Source of the DNA: a virus
DNA: 47,637 nt
Strand: one strand, 5' to 3'
Virus record (IMG/VR): IMGVR_UViG_3300037189_007203
Coordinates: 1-47,637 of that record
This document shows, in pieces, positions 1 to 6,277 of this stretch (within the stretch, counting starts at the first letter, position 1; each line of letters starts with the position of its first letter). The position numbers and the translations under genes were made by a program. Under the pieces are notes generated by a model. It was not told the origin of the DNA and made no database searches. It saw only the letters and a program-made list of their open reading frames with translations.

Positions 1-87
1 ATACTGGATGTTCGTGACCTTGGTCTTTTTGGCGTTCTTGAACTCTGGGGGCATGTACTTCCAGATGACCGCCTGTTGCATCTGGAT
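1..87. repeat. Terminal direct repeat, left copy
   Basis: Bases 1-87 are identical to bases 47551-47637. The overlap lies inside terL, and the terL frame continues perfectly across it, so the linear window is a circular (or terminally redundant) genome cut open inside terL. An exact repeat this short is typical of assembly overlap in a circular contig. A genuine short terminal repeat is possible but not needed to explain it. Confidence 0.97.
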
Positions 88-447
88 GGACGTCTGGGAT
101 GTCGTGTGCAGGCACCATACACGGCTTTCTGGCCTAGTGCATAGCAACTGCATGACACGCTTGGCGGCGTATTCCGTCTTTCCTGCTCTGTTGCCTCCCA
201 TGATGAGCAGTTCGTTGCCCTTCATGAGCAGTTTGTCGGCCTCGGCCCAACTGTCTGGCTCGTAGCCGTGCCTGTACGGGTCGTTCTGTTCAGCCCTAAT
301 CTTCTCCTCACGACGCTTGAGGATTTCCGTCAATGCGTCTGGGCCTAACTCCTGAGCCAAGTCCAAGACTTCGGCCTCGGTGGGCATCTTGATTACGGGA
401 TGCTTGGTCAGTTCTATCCCGCAGACTATCTCCTTCTCGAAAGCCAT
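1..447 (-). CDS. terL: Terminase large subunit, N-terminal part (gene crosses the contig junction)
   Basis: This is the 5' part of the packaging motor gene; the rest is at 46369-47637 on the same strand. Joined through the 87-base repeat it gives a 542-residue protein, a normal TerL length. Translating this strand from the ATG at 447 shows the ATPase Walker A motif GGNRAGKT at residues 84-91, preceded by a charged N-terminal region. The start overlaps the stop of the upstream gene by one base (TGATG), which supports the start and suggests translational coupling. The protein would dock on the portal, hydrolyse ATP to pump DNA into the prohead and cut the concatemer. It is split only because of where the circle was opened. 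Confidence 0.95.
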   Translation of the reverse strand, partial: MAFEKEIVCGIELTKHPVIKMPTEAEVLDLAQELGPDALTEILKRREEKIRAEQNDPYRHGYEPDSWAEADKLLMKGNELLIMGGNRAGKTEYAAKRVMQLLCTRPESRVWCLHTTSQTSIQMQQAVIWKYMPPEFKNAKKTKVTNIQY

Positions 448-1112
448 CAGTCGTCTGCGTCCACTGGGGACGGGAATGCGACGTCGTTGAGCAGGGAGGG
501 CTTGATATGGCCTCCGCTGAACCTGAATCCGCCAGCCGCACCAATCTTTCCAGCGATGGGGCAGAATTGGCTCAGGTCGGGTAACGAGAAAACGCCGCCG
601 CCGCTCATCATGGAGTGAAGGTTGCTCTTGAAGTTGAATTTGGATGCATAACCCCCGTACGGAAGTCCGCCCTTGAACGAACTTCTCGCCCTACGAACGT
701 TCTGAGGATTCTTGGACTTTTTGAAAAAATCCTCATGCGTCCTAATGCTCGCTACGGCTGGGTTGTTGTTGCTGTAGGCTACTGGGTCCTTCTTGTTAAA
801 AGGGTTCTTCTCCGTCAGGAGCCCGAGTCTGTTTCTTTCGAAGGCGGACTCACGCATATTAGCCAAGGTCTTGTTGTTTTCCTCGACCTCGCTCTTTCTG
901 GTGAGCATCCCATTGGAATTACGGACGAAGGCGGACGAGCCCATGGCCTTGTTACGCCCTTCGGCGGCTTCAATGCCATCGCCAGCAAGCCAACCGCTGT
1001 CAGTCTTCCTCGTCAAAAGCCCCTTGGAGTCACGCACGAATGCGGACTCCCCCGAGGCTGGATTCAACCCGCTGTTCCCTTTAGACGGAACGTATTTGTC
1101 GTCTTCCGCCAT
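447..1112 (-). CDS. Unknown protein with three SAFxR...LTxK repeats, directly upstream of terL
   Basis: This 221-residue protein is not recognised. Its N-terminal half carries three copies of a 14-residue motif: SAFVRDSKGLLTRK (23-36), SAFVRNSNGMLTRK (60-73) and SAFERNRLGLLTEK (89-102). The C-terminal half (about 135-221) is rich in Gly, Ser, Phe and Asn and has no obvious domain. The stop overlaps the terL start by one base and the next gene upstream ends 14 bases away, so it is in the late transcription unit. The place just before terL is often used by a small terminase subunit, but nothing in the sequence identifies one. A virion or packaging accessory role is inference. Confidence 0.8.
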   Translation of the reverse strand: MAEDDKYVPSKGNSGLNPASGESAFVRDSKGLLTRKTDSGWLAGDGIEAAEGRNKAMGSSAFVRNSNGMLTRKSEVEENNKTLANMRESAFERNRLGLLTEKNPFNKKDPVAYSNNNPAVASIRTHEDFFKKSKNPQNVRRARSSFKGGLPYGGYASKFNFKSNLHSMMSGGGVFSLPDLSQFCPIAGKIGAAGGFRFSGGHIKPSLLNDVAFPSPVDADD

Positions 1113-1126
1113 AAAGGGACTGCGAA

Positions 1127-1792
1127 TTACTTGCTACCGCCGTTTCTGTCCTGCTCCTTCTTGCGGCTCCAGTAAGAATTAGCGGCGGCGGCACCCGCAC
1201 CAGCGGCACCAGCACCACCGATGACGCCCTTCTCGAAGTCGGAAAGACCAGAGTTGGGGATGGTCTTTAGGTGCTTCTGGATGTCGCCTTTGTCAGCCAT
1301 GATGGACTTCCAATCGACTCCCTTATCGGTCATGTAATTGCCGTCATCCTTCTTGGTGACGTAATTATCGGACTTGGCCTTCTTGGCGGCGTTGTCGAAG
1401 TAACCATTGATGTAGTCCTTATCGAGTCTTCCGTCGGTGGGCAGGGGTTGGGGCTTTCTGTTAGGATTCGGGGAGGCGAACATTCCGTGGTAGCCATCAT
1501 TCTTGCCAGCGTCAGAGTTGTAAAACTCGTTGCTCTCCTTCTTGAGTCTGGCACCGAATTCGGCGGACGGGGTGTTGTCCTTTTTGGGGCCAAAAATCTT
1601 AGTAGGGGGAGTCGCTCGCTCTTTGCGACCAATCTGGGCACCAGCCTGACGTTCCCTTACCTGCGGGTCATAGGGGCCTTGGCCGATAGGCTTTTCCGAC
1701 CCACCAGACGGAATCGTGGGCATGTCCGAGTCGGTGCCCTTCATCCAGTCAACGATACGTTGGGTGATTTTCTTCTTCTGTTGTTCTCTCAT
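1127..1792 (-). CDS. Unknown 221-residue protein with Gly/Ala-rich hydrophobic C-terminus
   Basis: This is an unrecognised protein with a basic N-terminus (MREQQKKKITQRIVDWMK) and a long polar, low-complexity middle rich in Lys, Asp, Pro and Asn. A hydrophobic Gly/Ala run, GVIGGAGAAGAGAAAA, lies near residues 188-203 and is followed by a basic tail. Such small-residue segments are common in phage internal virion proteins that contact membranes, so a virion component is possible. The ATG at 1792 follows an A-rich leader with no Shine-Dalgarno sequence (AAATAAAAAAACCCCATG), a start context seen elsewhere in this genome. It lies between a 43-residue ORF and the SAFxR repeat protein in the late operon. 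Confidence 0.78.
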   Translation of the reverse strand: MREQQKKKITQRIVDWMKGTDSDMPTIPSGGSEKPIGQGPYDPQVRERQAGAQIGRKERATPPTKIFGPKKDNTPSAEFGARLKKESNEFYNSDAGKNDGYHGMFASPNPNRKPQPLPTDGRLDKDYINGYFDNAAKKAKSDNYVTKKDDGNYMTDKGVDWKSIMADKGDIQKHLKTIPNSGLSDFEKGVIGGAGAAGAGAAAANSYWSRKKEQDRNGGSK

Positions 1793-1823
1793 GGGGTTTT
1801 TTTATTTGGTGGGGTTTTTAAAT

Positions 1824-1955
1824 TTAGCAACGCTTGCCACCCCTCTGGGGCTTTTTACCTTTGGAGCGGTATTCAGGCTCAGTCTTGGCCTTACGCTCAT
1901 AGGCTTCATACTTGGTGCTTTCAGCCTTCTCATGTTTGTCATTCTTGTACTTCAT
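1824..1955 (-). CDS. Small basic protein, 43 residues
   Basis: The predicted product is short, Lys/Arg/Glu-rich and ends GGKRC. Support comes from the ATGA overlap with the stop of the gene before it (stop 1952-1954, start 1953-1955) and from its filling an otherwise empty stretch of a tightly packed operon. Strongly charged composition suggests nucleic-acid or protein binding, but no family is recognised. It is too short for default gene calling. Confidence 0.6.
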   Translation of the reverse strand: MKYKNDKHEKAESTKYEAYERKAKTEPEYRSKGKKPQRGGKRC

Positions 1956-2395
1956 TGGGGTCTGGGTTTAGTAGAGGTGCTGAAGAGTCTCTGGGCAGAA
2001 GCGGGTCTTTGCGAGCAGAAAAACGAGGAACCCTTCGGTGTAACCAGAATCTCCGCACCACGATAGAACAGGCGAGCGTCGAAAGTCTGCACAGTGATGA
2101 CGTTCGTGTGGCCGTCCGCAACCGCCGTCATGAGGCGACGATTCGGAAAGTCACATCTAACCACCTTCGCTTTGAAGGTGGTTGATTCGATTTCGGCTGG
2201 CTTGGCCTCCTTAACGCCGAATTTCTCCAAGACCTTAGCCTTCCCCGAAGGGGAAAAAATTACGGGACACAGTTTCTCGGGCTTGTCGCCCACCTTCTCC
2301 TTGTCCCAGTCCGCCCCCCGTTGGAGGGTCAGGCGGAACTCCTTGAGTTCCTCCTTGGGGATGCCGTAGAGGCGTACCAGTTCAGACTCTCTCAT
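1952..2395 (-). CDS. Unknown protein, 147 residues
   Basis: The protein begins with a charged helical stretch (MRESELVRLYGIPKEELKEF) and ends with a basic Ser/Arg/Pro tail. No catalytic motif or family is recognised. The start at 2395 overlaps the stop of the RusA-like gene by 14 bases and its stop overlaps the next small gene by four, so it is co-transcribed from the resolvase towards terL. Its place between a Holliday junction resolvase and packaging genes may hint at DNA processing, but that is inference. Confidence 0.75.
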   Translation of the reverse strand: MRESELVRLYGIPKEELKEFRLTLQRGADWDKEKVGDKPEKLCPVIFSPSGKAKVLEKFGVKEAKPAEIESTTFKAKVVRCDFPNRRLMTAVADGHTNVITVQTFDARLFYRGAEILVTPKGSSFFCSQRPASAQRLFSTSTKPRPQ

Positions 2396-2873
2396 TGAGG
2401 TGCTTGCGGATTTGCTCGCAGTATTCGCTGTCGATGAAGTTGCAGGGCTTAATCCAGACCCCGACGAAGGGCCGCTTGGTGCGGAACTTCATCACCTTGC
2501 CGAACACCACCTGAGAGTCGTCCCCCCAGAAGCCCATCTTGGTGAGGGTATCGAGCATGGACTTGGCCAGATTGTCGAAGTCGGGCTTGGTGGTCATGGC
2601 GGAGTCCTTGCCCTTGTCGGACTTGATGAGGGGGAAACCGAAGTAAAGGGTCACTTCGAGCGGTCCTTCGTAGGGAACGTCAGGGATGAAATGGTTTGCA
2701 CACAGCGAAAACTCCTTCATCCACTTCACCACCTCCGATTTGGAGGTCTTCCCGACGAACTGCCGCCCGTCCTTGGTCTTGAGGATTCTGAGGTCTGACT
2801 GGTGGGTAGTCCTGATAGGGACTAGTTCTACCAAAAACTTGCGTTCGAGGTAGTTGGGTATGTTATCGGCCAT
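2382..2873 (-). CDS. rusA: RusA-family Holliday junction resolvase
   Basis: RusA enzymes are small homodimeric endonucleases that cut four-way DNA junctions during recombination and before packaging. The 163-residue product shows the family core: a beta-strand segment (PLEVTLYFGF), then KPDFDNLAKSMLDTL (D98, D100) and WGDDSQV (D118, D119), matching the clustered acidic metal-binding residues of RusA. I chose the ATG at 2873 (MADNIP). In-frame ATGs at 2912 and 2933 are possible, but they add a tail not expected for the family and overlap the divergent gene at 2911. This is the first gene of the long minus-strand late block, so branched replication intermediates would be resolved as packaging begins. 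Confidence 0.9.
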   Translation of the reverse strand: MADNIPNYLERKFLVELVPIRTTHQSDLRILKTKDGRQFVGKTSKSEVVKWMKEFSLCANHFIPDVPYEGPLEVTLYFGFPLIKSDKGKDSAMTTKPDFDNLAKSMLDTLTKMGFWGDDSQVVFGKVMKFRTKRPFVGVWIKPCNFIDSEYCEQIRKHLNERV

Positions 2874-2910
2874 GGTTGACAGGTGGTCAAATGGCAGATA
2901 GGAGTCAATC

Positions 2911-3519
2911 ATGGATAACGAGCGTCTAAGCACAAACCCCTCATCTCAGCATAAAGCCTCAAAAGTGCCCAAAGAGCGTAAAGACAAGGCAGAGGCCCTA
3001 TTGAGGGAGGGTAAGCCAATCCTCGAAATCGCCAAGGAGGCCAAGATGTCGCCCAATAACGTCATGGCGGTCAAAAGGGCCATGCCCGAGTCAACTGGCC
3101 TTCAGGACGAGTTCAAGGCCACCACTGTCCGAAACCTCAAAAACTTCGTCCAGCAGGCTTCCCGTAAGTTGGTCGATGAACTGGACAACCTGCACGTCTC
3201 CCAGATTCCCATCGCCATGGGCATCGCCATCGACAAGATTCAGACCCTGCAAGACCAGCCCCAAAGCGTCGTAGAACACCGCTTCAGCATTTCACATGAT
3301 ACTATCAATAAACTACTTACGGAGCGTGGTGAGGCCCTCAAAAGGGCTAAAGAACAGGCTATTGACGCTGAAGTGGTGGTGCAAAAGCCAGATTCTACTC
3401 AGGCTTTTCTGGATTGGTCTAAAAATCCAAAGCATTCCTTTTTGAGCGGAAAGGATACATCTCCTAACCCGTTCGGCGAGAGCGACCTGCCAGCAATCGA
3501 CCCCCCTCCCCCCCTCTAA
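2911..3519 (+). CDS. Helix-turn-helix DNA-binding protein (candidate regulator or small terminase)
   Basis: Residues about 20-58 form a helix-turn-helix: KERKDKAEALLREGKPILEI followed by AKEAKMSPNNVMAVKRAM. A long helical region follows (EFKATTVRNLKNFVQQASRK, then LVDELDNLHVSQIPIAMGIA) and the C-terminus is Pro-rich and disordered. An N-terminal HTH plus helical oligomerisation region is seen in phage small terminases and in some regulators, so both roles are open. It is transcribed alone on the plus strand, divergent from the RusA/terL operon by only 37 bases, and followed by a repeat-rich noncoding region that could be its binding site. The last codons sit in a C-rich tract near 3501-3515, where a sequencing indel would change the C-terminus. 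Confidence 0.8.
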   Translation: MDNERLSTNPSSQHKASKVPKERKDKAEALLREGKPILEIAKEAKMSPNNVMAVKRAMPESTGLQDEFKATTVRNLKNFVQQASRKLVDELDNLHVSQIPIAMGIAIDKIQTLQDQPQSVVEHRFSISHDTINKLLTERGEALKRAKEQAIDAEVVVQKPDSTQAFLDWSKNPKHSFLSGKDTSPNPFGESDLPAIDPPPPL

Positions 3520-3746
3520 TTTGGGGTGATTAGGTCAGGATTGGATTTCGCACAAGATTCATTATGTCTAGTCTGGACGTAATCCTACGTGATTAGGTCA
3601 GGGTTAGACTAAAAGCAGGTCAAATCAGGCATCATACCACTTGGGGTATTGACATGGGGTATGCTTTGTTAGGTATTACCAGTGCCCTATGCGACGCGTT
3701 AAATCAGCCTAACCTGACCTTAGCCTGATTGGGTCATCCTTGGGGT
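3520..3746. repeat. Noncoding repeat region (candidate operator, origin or bidirectional terminator)
   Basis: This 227-base gap lies between two convergent genes. GATTAGGTCAGG occurs twice directly (3528-3539 and 3591-3602), and a near inverted copy, CCTAACCTGACC, lies at 3708-3719. Related pieces (AGGTCAAATCAGG near 3618, CCTGATTGGGTCA near 3724) and several TTGGGGT words are also present. A TTGACA hexamer at 3649-3654 has no convincing -10 partner. No ORF with a believable start was seen. Direct plus inverted repeats fit a binding site for the neighbouring HTH protein or an origin, which is inference. Confidence 0.55.
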
Positions 3747-4184
3747 CTAGGATTGGCCCTGAGGGCTTGGATTGACCGACATAGGCAAGGAGTGGCAACC
3801 AATCCTCCAAAGGGCTTGGATGGGCACTAGGATGACCTCTGAGGCATTGTCATCTCCACCTGATACCAGACGTGAGCCATGCAGGCCCTTGGTCGAATGG
3901 CACATCCTGAGGAACGTCCTGAGGTCTTCGGTAGGCCAGACCATGGTCATGCAGTGCTTGCCACCGAGCATGAAGTTGTGAACCCAGAAGTCGGACGTGG
4001 TGACGGCTATGCCTGATGCCTTGCCTCTGCACCTGAACTCGAAGACGGCGTTGCCAGTGGTGGCCCAAGTATCTCGCTCGGTCTTGACCTCTACCTTGGC
4101 TTGGTCGGTGCCTAGCCATGCGAGCCACTTCTCACCTGCTTGGCCGTACTGAAGGTCTAGGTCGAACTTGGCTCTGTCGCTCAT
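3747..4184 (-). CDS. PD-(D/E)XK-like phage nuclease candidate
   Basis: The 145-residue product has an N-terminal arrangement resembling a PD-(D/E)XK active site: E18 in QAGEKW, D27 in TDQAK, then E32-V-K34 in VEVKTE. The next part (VFEFRCRGKASGIAVTTSDFWV) resembles a segment seen in small phage nuclease-like proteins that ends in a conserved Asp-aromatic pair. The probable role is cutting or trimming DNA, but the substrate is unknown. The start overlaps the stop of the upstream endolysin gene (ATGA at 4181-4184), so the two are translated together. The family assignment rests on the motif pattern only. Confidence 0.65.
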   Translation of the reverse strand: MSDRAKFDLDLQYGQAGEKWLAWLGTDQAKVEVKTERDTWATTGNAVFEFRCRGKASGIAVTTSDFWVHNFMLGGKHCMTMVWPTEDLRTFLRMCHSTKGLHGSRLVSGGDDNASEVILVPIQALWRIGCHSLPMSVNPSPQGQS

Positions 4185-4822
4185 AGGATAAGTGGTATGC
4201 CAAGGTCACGCATGCTGATGTAATGGGCAAGCACCAACTTCTCGTATCTGTCTGACTGCTTGGCCTTACGTCGGGAGAGGCTGGTCGTATAGCCGATACT
4301 CCAAAGCGTAGCCTCCATGTTGTTGCACACGATGAGCGAGAACTCGCCAGTGCCCACAATCTTGAGCCCAGCCATGTTCCTAATCTTGGGCACGATGGAT
4401 GGGCCGAGGGAGTAGCATGCGTAGATGAGTGCTGGCGAGGGCTTGGCTGAGTGCGACTTGACGAACTGCTCGATGATGGCCTCTACCAGCGTGTTCGCAT
4501 AGGCACGTGCTACGCTGGCCTTGTATGCGTCATGATAGGGATGCACGGGCAGGCACTTGGCCCTACGCAACTTGTCGATGTCATGCCATGCACTCTGGTG
4601 TATCTGGAATCTGCCGATGGCTGGTCCATCAGGGCACTTCCTATCACCTACCGCCATATCGTTGTTGCCAGACTCCACAATGGAGATGGCTCCCAAGATG
4701 ATGTTCATTTCGTATCCAACTCTCATGTTGCCCTGTGCATGCACGATGCACGAACATGAGTGCATGGCCAAGAAAAAGAAGAGCAGATTCAAGATGCCCA
4801 AACGTGTGATAGGTGAACTCAT
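4181..4822 (-). CDS. Probable endolysin, lysozyme/transglycosylase-like, with signal peptide
   Basis: From the chosen start the product has 213 residues. Residues 1-30 look like a Sec signal: Arg7, a hydrophobic run (LGILNLLFFFLA), then a VHA-Q cleavage-like site. The catalytic domain begins with IILGAISIVESGNN, E50 being the likely catalytic Glu, and continues with PAIGRFQIHQSAW, the Gly-Phe-Gln-Ile signature of lysozyme-like transglycosylases. It would cut peptidoglycan at lysis. The holin gene is 8 kb away, and export by Sec would make this enzyme less dependent on the holin. The 5' end overlaps the divergent gene at 4764, so the signal peptide codons are antisense to that gene's Lys-rich start. 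A shorter start without a signal is possible. Confidence 0.75.
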   Translation of the reverse strand: MSSPITRLGILNLLFFFLAMHSCSCIVHAQGNMRVGYEMNIILGAISIVESGNNDMAVGDRKCPDGPAIGRFQIHQSAWHDIDKLRRAKCLPVHPYHDAYKASVARAYANTLVEAIIEQFVKSHSAKPSPALIYACYSLGPSIVPKIRNMAGLKIVGTGEFSLIVCNNMEATLWSIGYTTSLSRRKAKQSDRYEKLVLAHYISMRDLGIPLIL

Positions 4823-5156
4823 CGACGTGTATGCTGATAACGAAGGCGTGTGCGTTGCGGTGCTGGAGCCGAGAGAGTGGTATGACCACGCAATCGTGGA
4901 CATAGTGCAAGACCCAAGCGACTGGTCGCACCACGTAGTGTACGACAGAGGTAACTTGGTCTATTGGCACACGCTCATGTGTCTGTATCAGAAAAACAAA
5001 TACAGCACGTTCAAGTCATTGGAATCTGCATACACAAACGCTGATGAGAACTTCCACGATGACTGCGTCGAGTACGTGGAGTACAATACCATCAGAAGTC
5101 TGCCCTACATGGGCCCAAATAGGCCTCAAATTAGGGTCAATTTGGCCTCAATTTAG
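4764..5156 (+). CDS. Unknown early protein, 130 residues
   Basis: No family is recognised. The product starts MAKKKKSRFKMPKR, which resembles the start of the early protein at 5852 (MSKKTKSKFKFIK) and supports this start. An earlier in-frame ATG lies at 4746. The body is acidic and rich in Tyr, Trp and His. The last 50 bases contain a repeated GGCCTCAA...TTAG word (near 5122 and 5141). It is the first plus-strand gene of the early block and overlaps the 5' end of the endolysin gene by 59 bases on the other strand. Confidence 0.65.
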   Translation: MAKKKKSRFKMPKRVIGELIDVYADNEGVCVAVLEPREWYDHAIVDIVQDPSDWSHHVVYDRGNLVYWHTLMCLYQKNKYSTFKSLESAYTNADENFHDDCVEYVEYNTIRSLPYMGPNRPQIRVNLASI

Positions 5157-5367
5157 AAGTTTATTTCGTTGGTTATCAGCGACTTACGCAGAATCAACAG
5201 ATTGGTGGTTGCACGGGGTGAAGTAAGTTGCATGGTCATTGGAGTTGGCACTGGGTAACACCAGTAGCACTACTGACGAGAGCGGGGGCCTAAGAGCCAC
5301 GCAAACAGCCAGTAGGGCCAACTTCGCTCTTTCAAAACAACAGTTCATACACTAAACAACTACACAT
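5157..5367. other. Noncoding gap upstream of tRNA-Arg(ACG)
   Basis: No ORF with a believable start was seen on either strand. It begins with an AT-richer stretch and ends with ACTAAACAACTACACATG, resembling the A/C-rich leaders of the coding genes, whose final G is the first base of the tRNA. It probably holds the promoter for the tRNA and the following small genes, but I cannot point to convincing -35/-10 boxes. Confidence 0.4.
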
Positions 5368-5442
5368 GACTCGGTCGTCTAACGGATAGGACTTCTGGCT
5401 ACGAACCAGATAATGAGAGTTCGATTCTCTCCTGAGTCACCA
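5368..5442 (+). tRNA. tRNA-Arg, anticodon ACG
   Basis: All four stems fold. The acceptor stem GACTCGG pairs with CTGAGTC with one G-T pair, the D stem is GTC/GAC, the anticodon stem TCTGG/CCAGA closes the loop CTACGAA (anticodon ACG), and the T stem GAGAG/CTCTC closes TTCGATT. The discriminator is A and the CCA end is encoded. A34 would be converted to inosine by the host TadA enzyme, letting it read CGT, CGC and CGA. CGT is one of the two commonest Arg codons in the early genes. Confidence 0.95.
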
Positions 5443-5709
5443 TTTCTCACGCACATGAGTACATTAGGTCTGGGCCTCTGACAGTGCAAAGAGGTAAGAA
5501 GATGGGGCCATCCCATCACCCACGCCTACCAATTAGGGCGGTCTAATAAACTGTCCTTGGCTAACACCTTCGGGTGGCCAAAAAGCCTCCATCGGAGGCA
5601 CCATTTATGAGGTCCTGAAGAGTATCGTGGTTGAAACTCCAAGGCGTAAGTCGGTTAGCATGGCCGAGCCTCACCTTCACCGCCCTAACGGGCACAACCA
5701 AACCACAAC
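5443..5709 (+). promoter_or_regulatory. Structured untranslated region with three hairpins and an A/C-rich leader
   Basis: Three hairpins are visible. At 5557-5581, TTGGC pairs with GCCAA around an inner CACC-TTCG-GGTG stem with a three-base bulge. GCCTCC-ATC-GGAGGC follows at 5585-5599, and GCCC-TAAC-GGGC at 5682-5693. The region ends in the leader ACAACCAAACCACAACATG of the next small gene. No convincing ORF was found. The first two hairpins could form an early terminator, a processing site or a small RNA; none has a clean U-tract. Confidence 0.5.
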
Positions 5710-5808
5710 ATGAACAAACACCAAATCGGCACCCTGTGGGTCGTCGCTCTGGTCATCGACACGGCGGCTCTAATCGCCCTCTGCGTGACCATCGGCCTCC
5801 TCTGGTAA
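5710..5808 (+). CDS. Single-pass membrane miniprotein, 32 residues
   Basis: The predicted product starts MNKHQIGTLWVVALV and consists almost entirely of one hydrophobic segment (about residues 7-32) interrupted by one Asp. Its ATG is preceded by the A/C-rich leader AACCAAACCACAAC and a hairpin at 5682-5693, the same arrangement as recognised genes nearby, which is the main evidence that it is expressed. A small inner-membrane protein made early could modify the envelope, exclude other phages or inhibit a host membrane protein. The function is unknown. Confidence 0.6.
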   Translation: MNKHQIGTLWVVALVIDTAALIALCVTIGLLW

Positions 5809-5814
5809 ACGCCA

Positions 5815-5851
5815 GCCCCTTCGGGGGCATCACTTTCCAACCAACACACAC
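5815..5851 (+). promoter_or_regulatory. UUCG hairpin plus A/C-rich translation leader
   Basis: The perfect hairpin GCCCC-TTCG-GGGGC (5815-5828) is followed by CACTTTCCAACCAACACACAC and the ATG at 5852. There is no U-run after the stem, so it does not look like a terminator. The same hairpin-then-unstructured-leader arrangement recurs before the genes at 5710, 10327 and 10606, and after the tRNA before 11924. Confidence 0.6.
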
Positions 5852-6061
5852 ATGAGTAAAAAAACCAAAAGTAAGTTCAAGTTCATCAAGGCATCTGCCG
5901 TCAGGGCCCACATCAGGGACGTAAGCGGCAAGAGGGTGTCCACGAACTTCCTCTACATCCTCGACGGATACGTAGGCAGGAAGATTGTCGAGGCCGCTCA
6001 GACCCACAATGGCGGTGCCAAGACTGTCAACGAAGAGGTCGCTGGATACTTGGGCATGTAA
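5852..6061 (+). CDS. Small basic early protein, 69 residues
   Basis: No family is recognised. The N-terminus is strongly basic (MSKKTKSKFKFIKASAVRAH) and similar to the start of the protein at 4764. The rest is mixed alpha/beta in composition and contains VSTNFLYILDGYVGRKIVEA. A Lys-rich tail on such a small protein suggests nucleic-acid binding, but this is not shown. It is preceded by a UUCG hairpin and the A/C leader. Twenty-three bases separate it from the next gene, most of them a second copy of the leader. Confidence 0.75.
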   Translation: MSKKTKSKFKFIKASAVRAHIRDVSGKRVSTNFLYILDGYVGRKIVEAAQTHNGGAKTVNEEVAGYLGM

Positions 6062-6084
6062 TCAATCACCAACCAAACACACAC

Positions 6085-6258
6085 ATGAGCAAAACCAAAA
6101 CCTACTACGTCACGCATACCATCTACGTCTGCATGGACATCGAAGCCAAGAGCGAGCAAGAAGCCCTTGATAAGTTCGACAAGGTCGTGAACGACGAAAA
6201 GAAGTACCTCTCCGTCATCTACGACTCCGAGAGCGACACCGAGGCCAACGAATCTTAA
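6085..6258 (+). CDS. Small acidic early protein, 57 residues
   Basis: The protein starts MSKTKTYYVTHTIYVCMDIE and continues with an acidic, helical second half (AKSEQEALDKFDKVVNDEKK). The strand-then-helix pattern of a Tyr/Val-rich strand and an E-A-L-D helix resembles many tiny phage proteins of unknown role. It is too short for default ORF thresholds. Its ATG has a textbook example of the local leader, CACCAACCAAACACACAC, repeated almost exactly before the next gene. Product unknown. Confidence 0.72.
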   Translation: MSKTKTYYVTHTIYVCMDIEAKSEQEALDKFDKVVNDEKKYLSVIYDSESDTEANES

Positions 6259-6277
6259 TCACCAACCAAACACACAC

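Noticed and set aside
3501-3515. A C-rich tract at the end of the HTH gene as a programmed frameshift site
   Set aside because: No useful longer product in another frame was seen; a homopolymer sequencing error is more likely than a functional slip.
3649-3678. A sigma-70-like promoter starting with TTGACA
   Set aside because: The -10 hexamer at the right distance (GGTATT) matches only half the consensus, and non-SD hosts may use other promoter types.
5671-5713. A tiny ORF overlapping the 5710 gene
   Set aside because: It would give only a short His/Pro/Thr-rich peptide with no leader; its position is explained by the hairpin and leader of the 5710 gene.
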